Source of the DNA: Bacteroidales bacterium
GTDB taxonomy: Bacteria; Bacteroidota; Bacteroidia; Bacteroidales; UBA4181
Direction of reading: 5' to 3'
NCBI GenBank assembly: GCA_031264715.1
Contig: JAISDP010000294.1
Location: forward strand, 1-5,539
Length of the DNA stretch: 5,539 nucleotides
A program made the position numbers and the translations under genes. Shown here in pieces: positions 5,491 to 5,539 of this stretch (position 1 is the first letter of the stretch; every line of letters begins with the position of its first letter). The notes beneath the pieces were generated by a model, which was given only the letters and a program-made list of their open reading frames with translations, was not told the DNA's origin and made no database searches.

Positions 5491-5539
5491 ATGAAGAAGA
5501 ATTTTGTACAGGCATTATCAATTTTGCTTATTTTTTTAC
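5491..5539 (+). CDS. Start of a divergent gene, probably exported protein (cut by window end)
   Basis: An ATG at 5491 opens a frame reading M-K-K-N-F-V-Q-A-L-S-I-L-L-I-F-L to the window end, with no stop. Two lysines followed by a hydrophobic run are typical of a signal peptide or a first membrane segment. It is transcribed away from hpt. Only 16 residues are visible, so neither the family nor the size can be judged. Its divergent position next to an Hpt/STAS pair makes a membrane sensor one possibility, but this is speculation. Confidence 0.55.
   Translation, partial: MKKNFVQALSILLIFL

Noticed and set aside
5385..5492. N-terminal extension of the Hpt protein to 5492
   Set aside because: The extra 36 residues show no domain, come from A/T-rich promoter DNA and overlap the divergent gene's start codon.

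Overview
The window looks like a chromosomal segment from a member of the Bacteroidota, most likely order Bacteroidales. The supporting signs are a lipoprotein whose lipidated cysteine is followed by an acidic run (Cys-Asn-Lys-Asp4, a Bacteroidota surface-export signal), AT-rich leaders without Shine-Dalgarno sequences, a TAnnTTTG-type -7 promoter element, a secreted GH29 fucosidase, and the TruA sequence style. This is inference from sequence character; no rRNA or other taxonomic marker is present.

Layout, left to right. Positions 1-216 hold no gene. They carry a cluster of hairpins followed by a CACGAATTA/TAATTCGTG inverted repeat that looks like dispersed repeat material. Five complete genes plus one start follow. 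All complete genes lie on the minus strand: a surface lipoprotein of unknown role (218-814); a cytoplasmic hypothetical protein (942-1613); truA, tRNA pseudouridine synthase (2279-3088, TTG start); a secreted alpha-L-fucosidase of family GH29 (3179-4561); a single-domain STAS protein (4667-5026); and a single-domain Hpt phosphotransfer protein (5037-5384). At the right edge a divergent plus-strand gene begins (5491 onward) with what looks like a signal peptide, and it is cut by the window end.

The gene-free stretch 1614-2278 (665 bp) is the most unusual part. It contains about eight and a half tandem copies of a 43-bp unit (1710-2075), followed by a small cluster of palindromes. Each unit carries two adjacent short hairpins, and nearly all differences between units are transitions. 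The array is not a CRISPR, because no unique spacers exist. It is not convincingly coding either: 43 is not divisible by 3, so the three open plus-strand frames simply result from a stop-poor unit.

Functional grouping. hpt and the STAS gene form a compact pair, 10 nt apart, behind one visible promoter. They suggest a small signalling cassette joining histidine phosphorelay to a partner-switch type regulator. The fucosidase is a periplasmic glycan-degrading enzyme with no SusC/SusD or other polysaccharide-utilisation genes in view. A terminator-like hairpin with a T-run separates it from truA. The lipoprotein and the hypothetical protein cannot be assigned a function from sequence alone.
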